Counted from the first letter of the stretch, positions 32,511-41,686 are shown. The stretch is 64,000 nt of DNA from Candidatus Dadabacteria bacterium (GCA_022827275.1 JAJDTG010000021.1:1-64000); one strand, 5' to 3'. Program-made: numbers and translations. The notes: generated by a model from the sequence alone, not told the origin.

Positions 32511-33515
32511 TCAAAGAGCAAGCGCTTTCATAGCAAAAGCTGTCTGTTCCCTCGAAGCGTTGTAGGGAAACATGAGAATGGGAAGATCGGAATTCTCGGC
32601 GAACTCCCTGAGCTTTGCTCTTCCCTCCTCCGGGGAACCGCTCACGGAAACAAGATCAAGCAGTTCATCACTTATGCTTTTTATAGCTTCCGCTCTGTTT
32701 TCCCGCCAGAGCTTTCTCGCTCTATCCGCTTCCTCCCCGAATCCGTAGCTGCTTACGAGTTTGTGGTAATAATCTCCCATGGAGCATACATAAAGGGCTA
32801 CAAACTCCCTTACGATTTCTCTTGATTCGTTTCTGTTCTCGGAAACCATCGCCGGAAGAAACGGTGCCACAGTTATTTTTCTTCCGCCGGAAGCAAGTAC
32901 CTTTTTTCTTTCGTTTATAAGGCTCGCGGGGCAGAGATAGGGAATCCAGCCGTCAGCAACCTGGGAGGTAAGCTCGATGTTTTTCGGTCCCATGGACGCT
33001 ATGTATATGGGAATCTCGCTTCTTTGGGGCTTAAAAAGGAGTTTGAAGTTTCTAAGCCTGAAAATCTCCCCCTCATATTCAACCCTTTTTCCCGCGAGTA
33101 TCATCCTTACTATTTCGACACACTCAAGTGTTCGTTTCAGGGGCCGCTCAAATTTCATGCCGTGCCAGTATTCGTTTAGGTAAACGCTGCTTATCCCGAG
33201 TCCCAGGATTAATCTTTCCCCGCAGTACTCATCCAAGGTGGCCGCCGTCTGTGCTATAAGAGCCGGAGATCTGCTGTAAACGGAGATGATGCCGGTGGCC
33301 AGATTTATTCTTTCCGTGACTGATGCCATGTGGGATATCAAGGAAAATGCGTCCCGTCCCCACATTTCGGGAACCCAGATGGAGTGATAACCCAGATCTT
33401 CTGCCAGTTTCGAAAAATATGTTAGATCGTCTTTTTTTACATCGGCCCAGTAGGGAACGACGATTCCGGTAAGAGACAATTGTTTCCTCCCAAATGCGGG
33501 TTTGCTCGGGTTCAT
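32511..33515 (-). CDS. LLM-class flavin-dependent oxidoreductase
   Basis: A 334-residue luciferase-like TIM barrel enzyme, probably FMN or F420 dependent. Blocks: LSLTGIVVPYWADVKKDDL, AEDLGYHSIWVPEMWGRDAFSLI (about 38-60), INLATGIISVYSRSPALIAQTAATLDE, RLILGLGIS and PIYIASMGPKNIELT. The substrate is not evident. The gene is divergent from an acyl-CoA dehydrogenase, separated by about 180 bases that probably hold both promoters. Confidence 0.9.
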   Translation of the reverse strand: MNPSKPAFGRKQLSLTGIVVPYWADVKKDDLTYFSKLAEDLGYHSIWVPEMWGRDAFSLISHMASVTERINLATGIISVYSRSPALIAQTAATLDEYCGERLILGLGISSVYLNEYWHGMKFERPLKRTLECVEIVRMILAGKRVEYEGEIFRLRNFKLLFKPQRSEIPIYIASMGPKNIELTSQVADGWIPYLCPASLINERKKVLASGGRKITVAPFLPAMVSENRNESREIVREFVALYVCSMGDYYHKLVSSYGFGEEADRARKLWRENRAEAIKSISDELLDLVSVSGSPEEGRAKLREFAENSDLPILMFPYNASREQTAFAMKALAL

Positions 33516-33696
33516 TTTACTTGAGAGCGAAGATTGTGGGAAGCACAGAGCACTTAGGGCTCTTATTCCTGCTCCCGGATCTTGGTTTTACCGAGACGCT
33601 TTTAACGTTCATCTGATAAGTTGGTTAGACTGTTCAGAGAATATCTGCCAGTTTGTCCTCGCAGAAGCACAATTTTTTACTACGGGAGTTAGCAAA

Positions 33697-34911
33697 ATGC
33701 GCAAGTTGCCCCCAAGGATGCAGACAAAGCTCTACAAGGAACATCTTTTTCCCGAAGAAACGAGGGAGATCAGGCAGAATGTGAGAGCCTTTGCGGAAAA
33801 AGAAGTCCTTCCGCTTGCTAGGGACATGGGGGAGGAAAGCGAGAGAAACGAGAATTTCCCCCGTGATCTTTTCAACAAAATGGCCGCAGAGGGGTTTTTC
33901 CGGATTCCGTATTCAAAAAAGGACGGGGGACTGGGTCTTTCCTACCCCGCGTGCGCAGCGGCGGTCATGGCAGAGGAGCTTGCCTACATAAGTGCAAGCG
34001 TTGCGGGAACGATAAACGCTCACTTTCTGCTTTCCGGAAAAACCTTGGCTATGGGGTCACCTCACATAAAGGAAAAATATCTCGCCGCGGCTCTTGATGG
34101 AACCTCGGTGGCGTCATTCGCGATGACGGAGCCCCAGTCGGGTTCTGACGTAAGGACCGAATCTCTTGTAACGAAAGCCCGCAGGAAGGGCAAAAAATAC
34201 ATTATAAACGGCCGCAAGCGTTACATAACTAACGCCGGGGTGGCTGATTTTGTGACTCTGCTGGCTTCAGCGGGGGACAAGTCCATAATGATAGTGGTTG
34301 ATCTTGATTCGCCGGGCTGTTCCGTGAGCGCCCCGGATAAGAAACTCGGAAACAGGGGAGAGCTTACCTACGACATATACCTTGAAGACGTGGAGGTGCC
34401 CCGGGAAAACCTGATAGGAAAGGAAGGAGATGGCCTTCGGGTCGCCGTCAATTCCCTTCTTTACGGAAGGACAGGAATCGGGGCAAGCGGGGTCGGGATG
34501 GCACAGTCGGCGTTCGATGAGTGCGTGGAGTTCATGAACGAGAGGGAGGCTTTCGGGAAAAAGATAGCCGATTTTCAGTACTGGCAGTTTCTGCTGGCGC
34601 AGAGAGCCGTTGAGATAGAAAATGCCAGAAACCTCTATCTGAAGGCCGCACTCTGCCTTGACAATGGAGACCCTTTTCCGACTTTCGAGACATCCGCCGC
34701 CAAGTACTACGGTTCGGAGATAAGCGTTACCATGGCCCGCGACGCCGTTCAGATATTCGGAGGTCTCGGGCTTATGGTGGAACTTGCCCACGACTCCTCC
34801 ACCTACAAGGTTGAGGAGATATACAGGGATTCCAAGGTCGGGGAGATATACGAAGGCACAAACGAGATACACAAGATGATAATAGCAAGATCGATTTTCG
34901 GAAGGAGGTAG
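33697..34911 (+). CDS. acyl-CoA dehydrogenase
   Basis: About 404 residues from the ATG at 33697, preceded by GGGAG; the frame is open further upstream to 33502 but without homology. FAD-dependent acyl-CoA oxidation in fatty-acid or branched-chain catabolism. Blocks: FAMTEPQSGSDV (about 144-155), KRYITNAGVADF, YGRTGIGASGVGMAQ, REAFGKKIADFQYWQFLLA and the C-terminal VGEIYEGTNEIHKMIIAR with the catalytic-region Glu. Chain-length specificity cannot be read. Followed by an O6-alkylguanine methyltransferase gene seven bases later. Confidence 0.92.
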   Translation: MRKLPPRMQTKLYKEHLFPEETREIRQNVRAFAEKEVLPLARDMGEESERNENFPRDLFNKMAAEGFFRIPYSKKDGGLGLSYPACAAAVMAEELAYISASVAGTINAHFLLSGKTLAMGSPHIKEKYLAAALDGTSVASFAMTEPQSGSDVRTESLVTKARRKGKKYIINGRKRYITNAGVADFVTLLASAGDKSIMIVVDLDSPGCSVSAPDKKLGNRGELTYDIYLEDVEVPRENLIGKEGDGLRVAVNSLLYGRTGIGASGVGMAQSAFDECVEFMNEREAFGKKIADFQYWQFLLAQRAVEIENARNLYLKAALCLDNGDPFPTFETSAAKYYGSEISVTMARDAVQIFGGLGLMVELAHDSSTYKVEEIYRDSKVGEIYEGTNEIHKMIIARSIFGRR

Positions 34912-34918
34912 TTTTGCT

Positions 34919-35548
34919 TTGCAGTCAATAAATGCTAAAACCCAGGATAATGGAGTCTTGAAAAGCCCCTTTAATCACTTGTGGCGGGATATTGTGGTTA
35001 ACACAAAAGAGATCTCCTCCGGGAGAAAGAAAGAAGCCAGGTCCGGGATGCGCCTTATCTACGGAATTCACGGTACACCGTTTGGAAAATGTCTTATCGG
35101 GGTCTGCGAAGAAGCTATATGTCATATGAGTTTTTTCCGCACCGATGCTGAAACCCACTTGGAAGAATTCAGGAAGGTATGGCAGAATCCGAAGAATCGA
35201 AGGGATGACAAAGAGACGGCTGAAGTATTGCGAAACTTGCTGTTTTCCCCAGGAAGACGGCCGCCGGCGATACTGCTCCTTGGAACACGGTTTCAGCTCA
35301 AGGTATGGGAAAAGCTGATGGAGGTCCGGGAGGGTGAAACTTTGTCCTATTCAGAACTTGCGGAGTCCGCAGGAGTACCTACTGCCGTAAGGGCCGTCTC
35401 AAATGCCGTGGCGGGGAATCCGGTTGCTTATTTGGTGCCTTGCCACCGTATTATAGGAAAGGCGGGGGATCTTCACGGCTACCGCTGGGGGCTTGACGTG
35501 AAAAGGGCGATTCTTGAATACGAAGGGGTTAATCTGGTTTCGCAGTGA
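34919..35548 (+). CDS. O6-methylguanine-DNA methyltransferase (Ada C-terminal/Ogt-like)
   Basis: A suicide DNA-repair protein that takes the alkyl group onto its cysteine. GTRFQLKVWEKLMEVREGETLSYSELA (the DNA-binding HTH) is followed by AVAGNPVAYLVPCHRIIGKAGDLHGYRWG, with the acceptor Cys in PCHRI (about 177). The start is TTG at 34919 or ATG at 35048; residues just before 35048 still align with the Ada linker preceding its methyltransferase domain, so I keep the longer form. There is no Ada-type N-terminal zinc domain. Convergent with aguA. Confidence 0.9.
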   Translation: MQSINAKTQDNGVLKSPFNHLWRDIVVNTKEISSGRKKEARSGMRLIYGIHGTPFGKCLIGVCEEAICHMSFFRTDAETHLEEFRKVWQNPKNRRDDKETAEVLRNLLFSPGRRPPAILLLGTRFQLKVWEKLMEVREGETLSYSELAESAGVPTAVRAVSNAVAGNPVAYLVPCHRIIGKAGDLHGYRWGLDVKRAILEYEGVNLVSQ

Positions 35549-35572
35549 TGAATTAGGTCTGAGTTTGCGCGC

Positions 35573-36628
35573 TCAGCGAAGAGGCTCTTCCTTTGTCATG
35601 CAGTGTATAGCTCCAAATCCCCACACAAGGTCGACGCAGTCAATTCCCACTACATGTCTTGCGGGAAAAAGCTCCGACAGTATACCTAGCGCCTCGCGGT
35701 CTTTCGGATCGTTATAGATGGGAACGAGGACTTTTTCGTTTGAGACATAGAAATTGGCGTAAGTTGCCGGAAGCCTCTCGCCTTCAAAAAAAAGCGGTGA
35801 GGGCATTGGTAAGGGGACGATTTCAATTTTTCCTCCATCTTCGAGCCTTAGGTCCTGGAGCATCTCAAGGTTTTCGCGAAGCGGGCGGTAATTCGGGTCT
35901 CCAGCGCTGTTCTCAAAGCATAAGGCAACCGTGCTGGGATCCGTAAACCTGCATATATCGTCAACATGGCCGTTTGTATCATCTCCCTCTATGCCTCTGC
36001 TAAGCCAGAGAATGTTCGTTGCACCGAAATACTCGGAGAACATTGCATCGTAGTCGTTTTTCTCGAAAGAAGAATTCCTTACCTGTTTGTCCGCGCTTAG
36101 AAGACACTGCTTAGTCGTTATTAAGGAACCTTCTCCGTTTACGTCAATGCTTCCGCCTTCAAGAATGATTTTCTTTCCAAGACGTACAGGGGTTTCTAAG
36201 TCGAAACAAAGGGTCTCGGCCATAAACCCCGGAACCATGTCGTCGTTTTCCCAGTCTGTGTACTTAGCCCATCCGTTAAACCCGAAATCAAGGATGCTCA
36301 GTTTCCCGGAATCATCTCTTACGAAGAAAGGACCGGAATCCCGTATCCAGGACCTGTCTGTGGAGCACTCGTAGAACTCCACGTTGGCAAGATCAGTTAA
36401 CCCTTCTCTGAGAAACCCCTCGGCCCGCTTTTGTGTTCCTCCAGGATCAACTATTATTTTCACCTTCTCTGATTCTGATAGGTGGCTTACAATTTCGCGG
36501 TAAACCCTCTTGATCCCCGAGAATCTTCCCGGCCAGTCGCTTATGTTCTGCGGCCACACAAGCCATGTGGCACCGTGAGGTTCCCATTCGGCCGGAAGTC
36601 TATAGCGCACCACCTGAGAATCACTCAA
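35573..36628 (-). CDS. aguA: agmatine deiminase
   Basis: A 351-residue pentein-fold hydrolase converting agmatine to N-carbamoylputrescine and ammonia. Blocks: WEPHGATWLVWPQNISDWPGR (about 15-35), DRSWIRDSGPFFV, LEGGSIDVNGEGSL, GDDTNGHVDDICRF (catalytic His/Asp) and the C-terminal GAIHCMTKEEP holding the nucleophilic Cys (about 344). It begins two bases after the aguB stop, giving an aguB-aguA operon that makes putrescine from agmatine. No arginine decarboxylase gene is in the window. Confidence 0.94.
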   Translation of the reverse strand: MSDSQVVRYRLPAEWEPHGATWLVWPQNISDWPGRFSGIKRVYREIVSHLSESEKVKIIVDPGGTQKRAEGFLREGLTDLANVEFYECSTDRSWIRDSGPFFVRDDSGKLSILDFGFNGWAKYTDWENDDMVPGFMAETLCFDLETPVRLGKKIILEGGSIDVNGEGSLITTKQCLLSADKQVRNSSFEKNDYDAMFSEYFGATNILWLSRGIEGDDTNGHVDDICRFTDPSTVALCFENSAGDPNYRPLRENLEMLQDLRLEDGGKIEIVPLPMPSPLFFEGERLPATYANFYVSNEKVLVPIYNDPKDREALGILSELFPARHVVGIDCVDLVWGFGAIHCMTKEEPLR

Positions 36629-36630
36629 TT

Positions 36631-37527
36631 TCAGGTGCTGGGATTATTGTCTATAAACCTTTGCCGAAGCTCGGAGTAGGCATCAATTCTTCGGTCTCGA
36701 AGAAAGGGCCAGTTCCTTCTTGTTTCCTCAAGTTTCCGAAGATCGATCTCGGCCAGTATGATTTCCTCTCTCTTACCGGAAGCCTCGCAAATCACCGTTC
36801 CTTGGGGATCGCAAACAAAGGAATTTCCCCAGAAATTTATTCCTCCGCCGTTTTCTCCCGATTCCTCGAAACCTACTCTGTTCACGGCTGCGACATAGAT
36901 TCCGTTTGAGATTGCATGGGCGCGCTGAACAGTTTTCCATGCTTCAAGTTGAGTACTTTTCGAGCGTTCATTCTCATTCGTGCGCCACCCTATGGCGGTC
37001 GGATAGAAGATAATTTCCGCTCCCTTGAGCGAAGCTATACGCGCGGCTTCGGGATACCACTGATCCCAGCAGATAAGCGTGCCTATCTTTGCAAAGCCGG
37101 TTTCAAAGCACGAAAATCCCGTGTCTCCGGGAGCAAAATAGAACTTCTCGAAATAGCCTGGATCATCCGGTATGTGCATTTTTCTGTAGATGCCGGAAAT
37201 CTCTCCGGCGGGATCGATCAGTACGAGGGAGTTGTGATATACTCCGGAAGCCCTCCTCTCAAAAAGTGGGCATATGATAAAAACTCCTCTTTTCTTCGCT
37301 TCTACGCACAATCTGTGCGTTGCCGGACCGGGGATGGGCTCTGCAAGGTCAAAACAGTTCGTGTCTTCCGACTGACAGAAGTATCTTGTTAGGAAAAGTT
37401 CCGGAAGGCAGACTATATTCACTCCAAGGGCCGAAGCCTTTCCTACGCTTGATATGGCTTCTTTTATGTTTTCTTCTCTTTCTTTGTGCGCACGACTCTG
37501 AACAAGTGCGATTTTGAAAGCACTCAT
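36631..37527 (-). CDS. aguB: N-carbamoylputrescine amidase
   Basis: A 298-residue nitrilase-superfamily enzyme hydrolysing N-carbamoylputrescine to putrescine, carbon dioxide and ammonia. Catalytic triad: Glu in CLPELFLTRYF (about 40-50), Lys in YRKMHIPDDPGYFEKFYF (about 116-133) and Cys in GTLICWDQWYPEAAR (about 150-164). The last two blocks are highly typical of AguB. First gene of aguB-aguA. Confidence 0.94.
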   Translation of the reverse strand: MSAFKIALVQSRAHKEREENIKEAISSVGKASALGVNIVCLPELFLTRYFCQSEDTNCFDLAEPIPGPATHRLCVEAKKRGVFIICPLFERRASGVYHNSLVLIDPAGEISGIYRKMHIPDDPGYFEKFYFAPGDTGFSCFETGFAKIGTLICWDQWYPEAARIASLKGAEIIFYPTAIGWRTNENERSKSTQLEAWKTVQRAHAISNGIYVAAVNRVGFEESGENGGGINFWGNSFVCDPQGTVICEASGKREEIILAEIDLRKLEETRRNWPFLRDRRIDAYSELRQRFIDNNPST

Positions 37528-37669
37528 ATAAATATGATAACTCCCCGTAACGGGATAATAAAGGAATGTGAACAGTCCGATCCGAGTGGGTAGCTCAAGC
37601 CTGATTGCGATGGCTACCCTTGATGATCGGTCACTACGTTACTGCTGGAACTTTCAGAAGAATTCCTTG

Positions 37670-39007
37670 CTAGGTTCGCTTTCTCAGGAAAACGACTGGG
37701 AACAAAACTGACGCTGCAAGTAGCAGGTTGAACAAAGCCGTATTATCCTGCCCGGCGGCGACCGCGCAACCTCCATCATTGTTTTCAGGTTCGGGATAAA
37801 CTCCGGAACCGAAGATATACATGAAGCGGCCGACAGGATCTTCATGATGACCAACATCTGCCGCTTCGATGTAACTTATCTTGTGTGAATTACCTGGAAC
37901 CAAGCTGTTTTCCAGCCATTGCGGAGTTGGTTCATCGCCGGGGCGCAACCAATGATATTCGACAAAGTTCCCTTTTCCTTCTTTAGGAATCCCGTCTTCG
38001 GTTATAAAACTCCTAAGCAGCGTCGCGATATCCTTGTCTCTTTCCCCGTCAACCGGATTTGGATTCGGGTCCCTGAGCTTAAGATTCAGGCCGTTCAGTT
38101 CAGGGCTGTTTCCGTTTAGTATCACGGTGGCATCTTCATCCAGTTCCATGATGAAAACGTATACGCTGCCTTCCTTGAAATCTCCTTCCGAAAAACAGGC
38201 GATTTTTTTCTGAAATTCCGTGTACCTTATAGAAGCCATATCATCAAACGTTATAGTCCTATCAGGGTCCTCTTTTCTCAACTCCTCCATCGCTTTTCTT
38301 CTACCATCCACCAGCATGTCCTGGGTGACGGAAATAATGCTTTTTACATACAGTTTAAGAAGCAACTTCTGCACATCCAGACTCTCCTCGTCTTCAACAT
38401 CACTGGCTGTGGTGTCGAGTTCGAGACCCGTGCAATCGGGTTCGATTATAGCAGAGTCTTCTTTGTCGTGATGAAAGCCCGCTATGACGATGAACTCTCC
38501 GTAGATTGTATCCACTTTCTCTCCGCAAGCCTGTCTGCTCTCTCCGCCGTATTCGTACCCTGCGCAGCCCCCTTCTTCGATTAATTTCCCTAGGGCACCC
38601 CCGACCTGCGAACCTACGGCGCCGGGATCAACCACTTTACCATACAGTCCGGGATGTACCGGGTGATTATCTATGATATTAGCGGAGTTTATTACTATGG
38701 AGTACATGTCATCTGCATCGTTGAAAACTCCCTTCTTTCTTAGCTCCTCGAAAAATGTCACCCAGAGACTTACCAGCTCTTTCTGTTCTTCCAGAGTGGG
38801 ATTGGGATTATTGGCTCTTAATAACGGCCTGAAATGTTCAATTACATGGGAGAGAAATTCCCTCACCTCCGCTTCACTTGCGATATCGACATCTTCCGCC
38901 GCCTTATTGCTTTGACTCTCATCATGAGCTGAAGCTTCAATTCCGAACGAAAAAACAAACCCCAGCAAAAGAAATCCCAAGAGCATTCCGCGCGTTTTAA
39001 CCTTCAT
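37670..39007 (-). CDS. secreted Cache-like protein with GGC C-terminal tail (third unit)
   Basis: About 445 residues from the ATG at 39007, chosen because AGGAGG lies six bases before it (the ATG at 39022 would cover that site). Signal peptide LLGFLLLGFVFSFGIEASA, then the same plan as each unit of the 19381-21951 fusion: REFLSHVIEHF near the start, a cysteine pair region (CAGYEYG...ACGEK), AGFHHDKED, a Cache-like region (GDFKEGSVYVFIMELDEDATVILNGNSPELNG as separate runs; FVEYHWLRPGDEPTP; HKISYIEA; FGSGVYPEPE) and the end DGGCAVAA, hydrophobic helix, FLRKRT. Likely surface or periplasm-exposed small-ligand binder. Encoded next to, and same strand as, the cytochrome operon 180 bases upstream. 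Confidence 0.8.
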   Translation of the reverse strand: MKVKTRGMLLGFLLLGFVFSFGIEASAHDESQSNKAAEDVDIASEAEVREFLSHVIEHFRPLLRANNPNPTLEEQKELVSLWVTFFEELRKKGVFNDADDMYSIVINSANIIDNHPVHPGLYGKVVDPGAVGSQVGGALGKLIEEGGCAGYEYGGESRQACGEKVDTIYGEFIVIAGFHHDKEDSAIIEPDCTGLELDTTASDVEDEESLDVQKLLLKLYVKSIISVTQDMLVDGRRKAMEELRKEDPDRTITFDDMASIRYTEFQKKIACFSEGDFKEGSVYVFIMELDEDATVILNGNSPELNGLNLKLRDPNPNPVDGERDKDIATLLRSFITEDGIPKEGKGNFVEYHWLRPGDEPTPQWLENSLVPGNSHKISYIEAADVGHHEDPVGRFMYIFGSGVYPEPENNDGGCAVAAGQDNTALFNLLLAASVLFPVVFLRKRT

Positions 39008-39205
39008 CCTTTTCCTCCTCACGCTTTAATATTCCATTTGGTGTTTTTAGGTTTTCTTCCCTAATTTTTGCGTTTGAACAAGAGTGACTCTAACTCCACT
39101 CACGCAAATATTATAACTTTACAAGGTTGATAGTAAAAGGTGAAAAATTTTTCTATCTGAAACTCTTTTAATTAGGCAAACTGGAGGCTGTAATTGTTTT
39201 TCTCG

Positions 39206-39817
39206 TTAACGTTGTGAAAGGGGTATGCGGATAACAACGCCACCCATAGTCTTGCCAAGCTTGAAATCGCTTCGCGGACTGTCTTTGTGATTGTTATGGC
39301 AGTTAATGCACGCCGGAGCCACGGCAGCATCCGGGTAGACTGCCGTGAAGAATGTTTTTCCACCCAGTGTCTCTTTCGCGTAAAAGGGCTTCTGTCTCTC
39401 AGCTACCGCTTCAAGTCCTTGTTTTTCAACCTCGGTTTTAGGTGCGTTTTGCTTGTTAATCGGCCAGAGCGAAAGAAGGGAATAACTGAAAACGTTGGTT
39501 TTGTCCGAAGCCATTTTGGCTCCCATGCGGAACATCTGGGCCGGCAGTGGAAGTGCCTTGTCATCCTTCCAGTGCTCGCTTGCCTTGATAACTTTTTCTT
39601 CGTCCTGTAGACGATCGACTACTTCGCGGGTGTAGACGGTCCGGTCTGACTCTATTACGGCATAAAGTGCGTCGGCCATCATTCTGGGAGTGAAGATGGT
39701 GCCGGATTCCTGATTGTCCCCGCTGCCACCACCACCACTGCCGCATCCTATTGCCAAGGCAGCCAAAAAAAACCCACCCAGTGTAAGTGCGCAGACAGTT
39801 CTGGCTATAATCGTCAT
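39206..39817 (-). CDS. DUF3365 (Tll0287-like) haem-binding lipoprotein
   Basis: A 203-residue protein. The signal segment ends in a lipobox-like AIGCGSGGGG (Cys about 25). The mature domain matches DUF3365: MADALYAVIESD, SLWPINKQNAPKTEVEKQGLEAV (as split runs), TFFTAVYPDAAVAPACINCHNNHKDSP with one c-type haem motif CINCH, and GVVIRIPL. DUF3365 domains bind haem and are proposed redox or signal sensors in the periplasm. Its ATG overlaps the multihaem cytochrome stop, so it is the last gene of a three-gene operon. Confidence 0.87.
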   Translation of the reverse strand: MTIIARTVCALTLGGFFLAALAIGCGSGGGGSGDNQESGTIFTPRMMADALYAVIESDRTVYTREVVDRLQDEEKVIKASEHWKDDKALPLPAQMFRMGAKMASDKTNVFSYSLLSLWPINKQNAPKTEVEKQGLEAVAERQKPFYAKETLGGKTFFTAVYPDAAVAPACINCHNNHKDSPRSDFKLGKTMGGVVIRIPLSQR

Positions 39818-41139
39818 TTCTTTTTTCTCTTCAGGTCTTCAATCGCTCGCTGCACTGCCATATCGACGCTTTCGACATGACGGGACGGCTGTCCTTGAAA
39901 ATTCCGTTCAATGAGAACCGGGTCTGCAAGAGCATCGATCGAAAAGGAAAGCCCGTGACATTCCATGCAGACGCCGCGGATCATCTTCTCGTTCGGCTGC
40001 AAGTTCTTATTTTGATTATGCTGAACTAAAACCCATTTGTCATCCCCTTTTTTGTGTGATTCCCTCGGCAGATGACACGTGGCGCAACTCACACCGCTTC
40101 CCGGGACGCCGATACCGCTTACCTCCTCCTGCCAAAGTTTGAAGTGGGGGGAATCCTTGTAGGACTTGCTGTGGTTATCGGCGTGACACCCGAGGCAGGA
40201 ATCCAGCGCGGCTCTGGTGGTATCGAATTTATGGGCGTCATGGCACGACGTGCAGCCGAGTTCGCGTTCCATTGCTTCGGGGTCCATAGACAGGCGTGCG
40301 AGTGACGGTGACATGGGCGAGAGGCCCGAGGCAATGCGCATGCCGTGTTTTCCCCCGAGAAATCCCGAGACTTCGTTTTCATGACAGGACTTACATGCCT
40401 TATGGGTCGGTGAATCGTCCCACAGGGCTTTGGGGTCCTCAGCGACATGGCAGTCCGAGCAGTTGACCCCTGTGCGGGCGTGGACTGTCCCGGCCCATTC
40501 GGCAAGCAGAGCGGGGTCGACCTCCCGGTCTGCGGGAGCGTCGTGATCTCCAAACGAAAGAGGGGGACCGAGTGCCTCGGGTTCGTCTCTTTTGCTCACA
40601 AGCGGTGTAACAAGCACCCCGGGTTCGTCGCTGTGTTCAAGTAGAAAGTCTTCGTAGAGAGCCCGGTTATCGTGAAAGTTGTGGCAGCCGGCTGTGGCGC
40701 AGGTGTTAAAGTCCATTTCAGTGTGGGTAGGGCGTTGCTCGGCAATATCGAAATGGCAGTGGAAGCAGTGATCGTCAGGCACCGTGACTCCCATGGATGT
40801 TACCATTCCTGGGCGATGTTCCACATGGCAACTCACGCACAGGCGCGCGTTGAGGAGTTCAAGCTCCGCGAGGTTGCGCGGGTCGGAGAATACGCTTTCG
40901 GCATGGGAGTCATTTGCCATCTCAAGCTCCTCGGCATGGCAATCAAGACAGGCTTTTTGGGGAACGCCTTCAAATGGGATGTGGCACGCTTCGCAGGCGA
41001 GTTCGATCTGATGGTGTCCATGGGTCGCTTCACCGGGTAGAAAAGCCTGCTGATTATCCGTCTGGAGACGCCAGATGAAAAATGCTCCGATCAGGAGGTT
41101 GCAGAAAACTAGAAGTCCCCAAGAGGTTCGAGTGCGCAC
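39814..41139 (-). CDS. decahaem (10-11 haem) membrane-anchored cytochrome c
   Basis: A 441-residue protein with an uncleaved or signal N-terminal helix (WGLLVFCNLLIGAFFIW), facing the periplasm. I count ten CXXCH motifs (CEACH, CLDCH, CVSCH, CFHCH, CSDCH, CKSCH, CTSCH, CLGCH, CATCH, CMECH) and one CX4CH (CATAGCH), with many extra His for bis-His ligation. It belongs to the broad doubled-CXXCH/NapC-like multihaem group. It is encoded between a cytochrome b-like membrane protein and a DUF3365 haem protein, so it probably carries electrons from the quinone pool to a periplasmic acceptor. The acceptor is unknown. Confidence 0.9.
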   Translation of the reverse strand: MRTRTSWGLLVFCNLLIGAFFIWRLQTDNQQAFLPGEATHGHHQIELACEACHIPFEGVPQKACLDCHAEELEMANDSHAESVFSDPRNLAELELLNARLCVSCHVEHRPGMVTSMGVTVPDDHCFHCHFDIAEQRPTHTEMDFNTCATAGCHNFHDNRALYEDFLLEHSDEPGVLVTPLVSKRDEPEALGPPLSFGDHDAPADREVDPALLAEWAGTVHARTGVNCSDCHVAEDPKALWDDSPTHKACKSCHENEVSGFLGGKHGMRIASGLSPMSPSLARLSMDPEAMERELGCTSCHDAHKFDTTRAALDSCLGCHADNHSKSYKDSPHFKLWQEEVSGIGVPGSGVSCATCHLPRESHKKGDDKWVLVQHNQNKNLQPNEKMIRGVCMECHGLSFSIDALADPVLIERNFQGQPSRHVESVDMAVQRAIEDLKRKKK

Positions 41140-41152
41140 GGTTGATTTATCC

Positions 41153-41686
41153 TCAGAAGTAATAGATCGATAGAATGTGCAGGGCTATAAGGGCGGGAAG
41201 CGGCGAGAGTATTAGCACGTGTATCCAGATTATACGCCTTCTCCATTTGTGGCTCAGATGTCTTGCGAACTGATACCGCGACCATATGCTGCCTGCCGCG
41301 AGTGCGCCGCCCAGATTGGCGGCTACGAACACTATCATCAGAGCTAGGTTCAGGTTCGAGCCAAACCGCATGCCCGTATGGGCCACCAGCACGATGAGTC
41401 CCGCTACGCCCAGTATTCCGTGCAAGACCCGCCAGGATGAAAATGAGCCAAACCACAGCCGCCTCCAGTGCTTCCGGAAGTAAAGTGCTAAGCACATAAG
41501 AGAGAATCCCAGCAGCAAAAATCCCGTGACTTGCTGCCACAGTCCGCTACGCCAGAGTATATCGAAAGGTATGTTCTGGCGGACCGTCCGGGAATACGGA
41601 ATCACCGCTAGAGAGATGATTATAACTAGCGTGACAGCCGAAGCTGCGGCCGTGACAAGTCCCCTAGCCTCTATTCCGCGCAACAA
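41153..41686 (-). CDS. four-helix cytochrome b-like membrane protein
   Basis: A 177-residue protein with four to five hydrophobic helices. Histidines within helices (WRVLHGILGV...LVAHTGMRFG and IIWIHVLILSPLPALIALHILSIYYF) are spaced as in di-haem cytochrome b561/DUF4405-type proteins. First gene of the operon, 13 bases before the multihaem cytochrome start. It probably takes electrons from quinol and passes them to that cytochrome. Family assignment is from topology and His placement, not from a full signature. Confidence 0.72.
   Translation of the reverse strand: MLRGIEARGLVTAAASAVTLVIIISLAVIPYSRTVRQNIPFDILWRSGLWQQVTGFLLLGFSLMCLALYFRKHWRRLWFGSFSSWRVLHGILGVAGLIVLVAHTGMRFGSNLNLALMIVFVAANLGGALAAGSIWSRYQFARHLSHKWRRRIIWIHVLILSPLPALIALHILSIYYF

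Noticed and set aside
33502..33696. 65-codon N-terminal extension of the acyl-CoA dehydrogenase
   Set aside because: No homology, overlaps the promoter region of the divergent LLM gene, and a good RBS precedes the ATG at 33697.
37588..37619. GGGTAGC...GCTACCC hairpin upstream of aguB
   Set aside because: The 7-bp stem has an 18-base loop and no T tract on either strand; it does not look like a tRNA or terminator.
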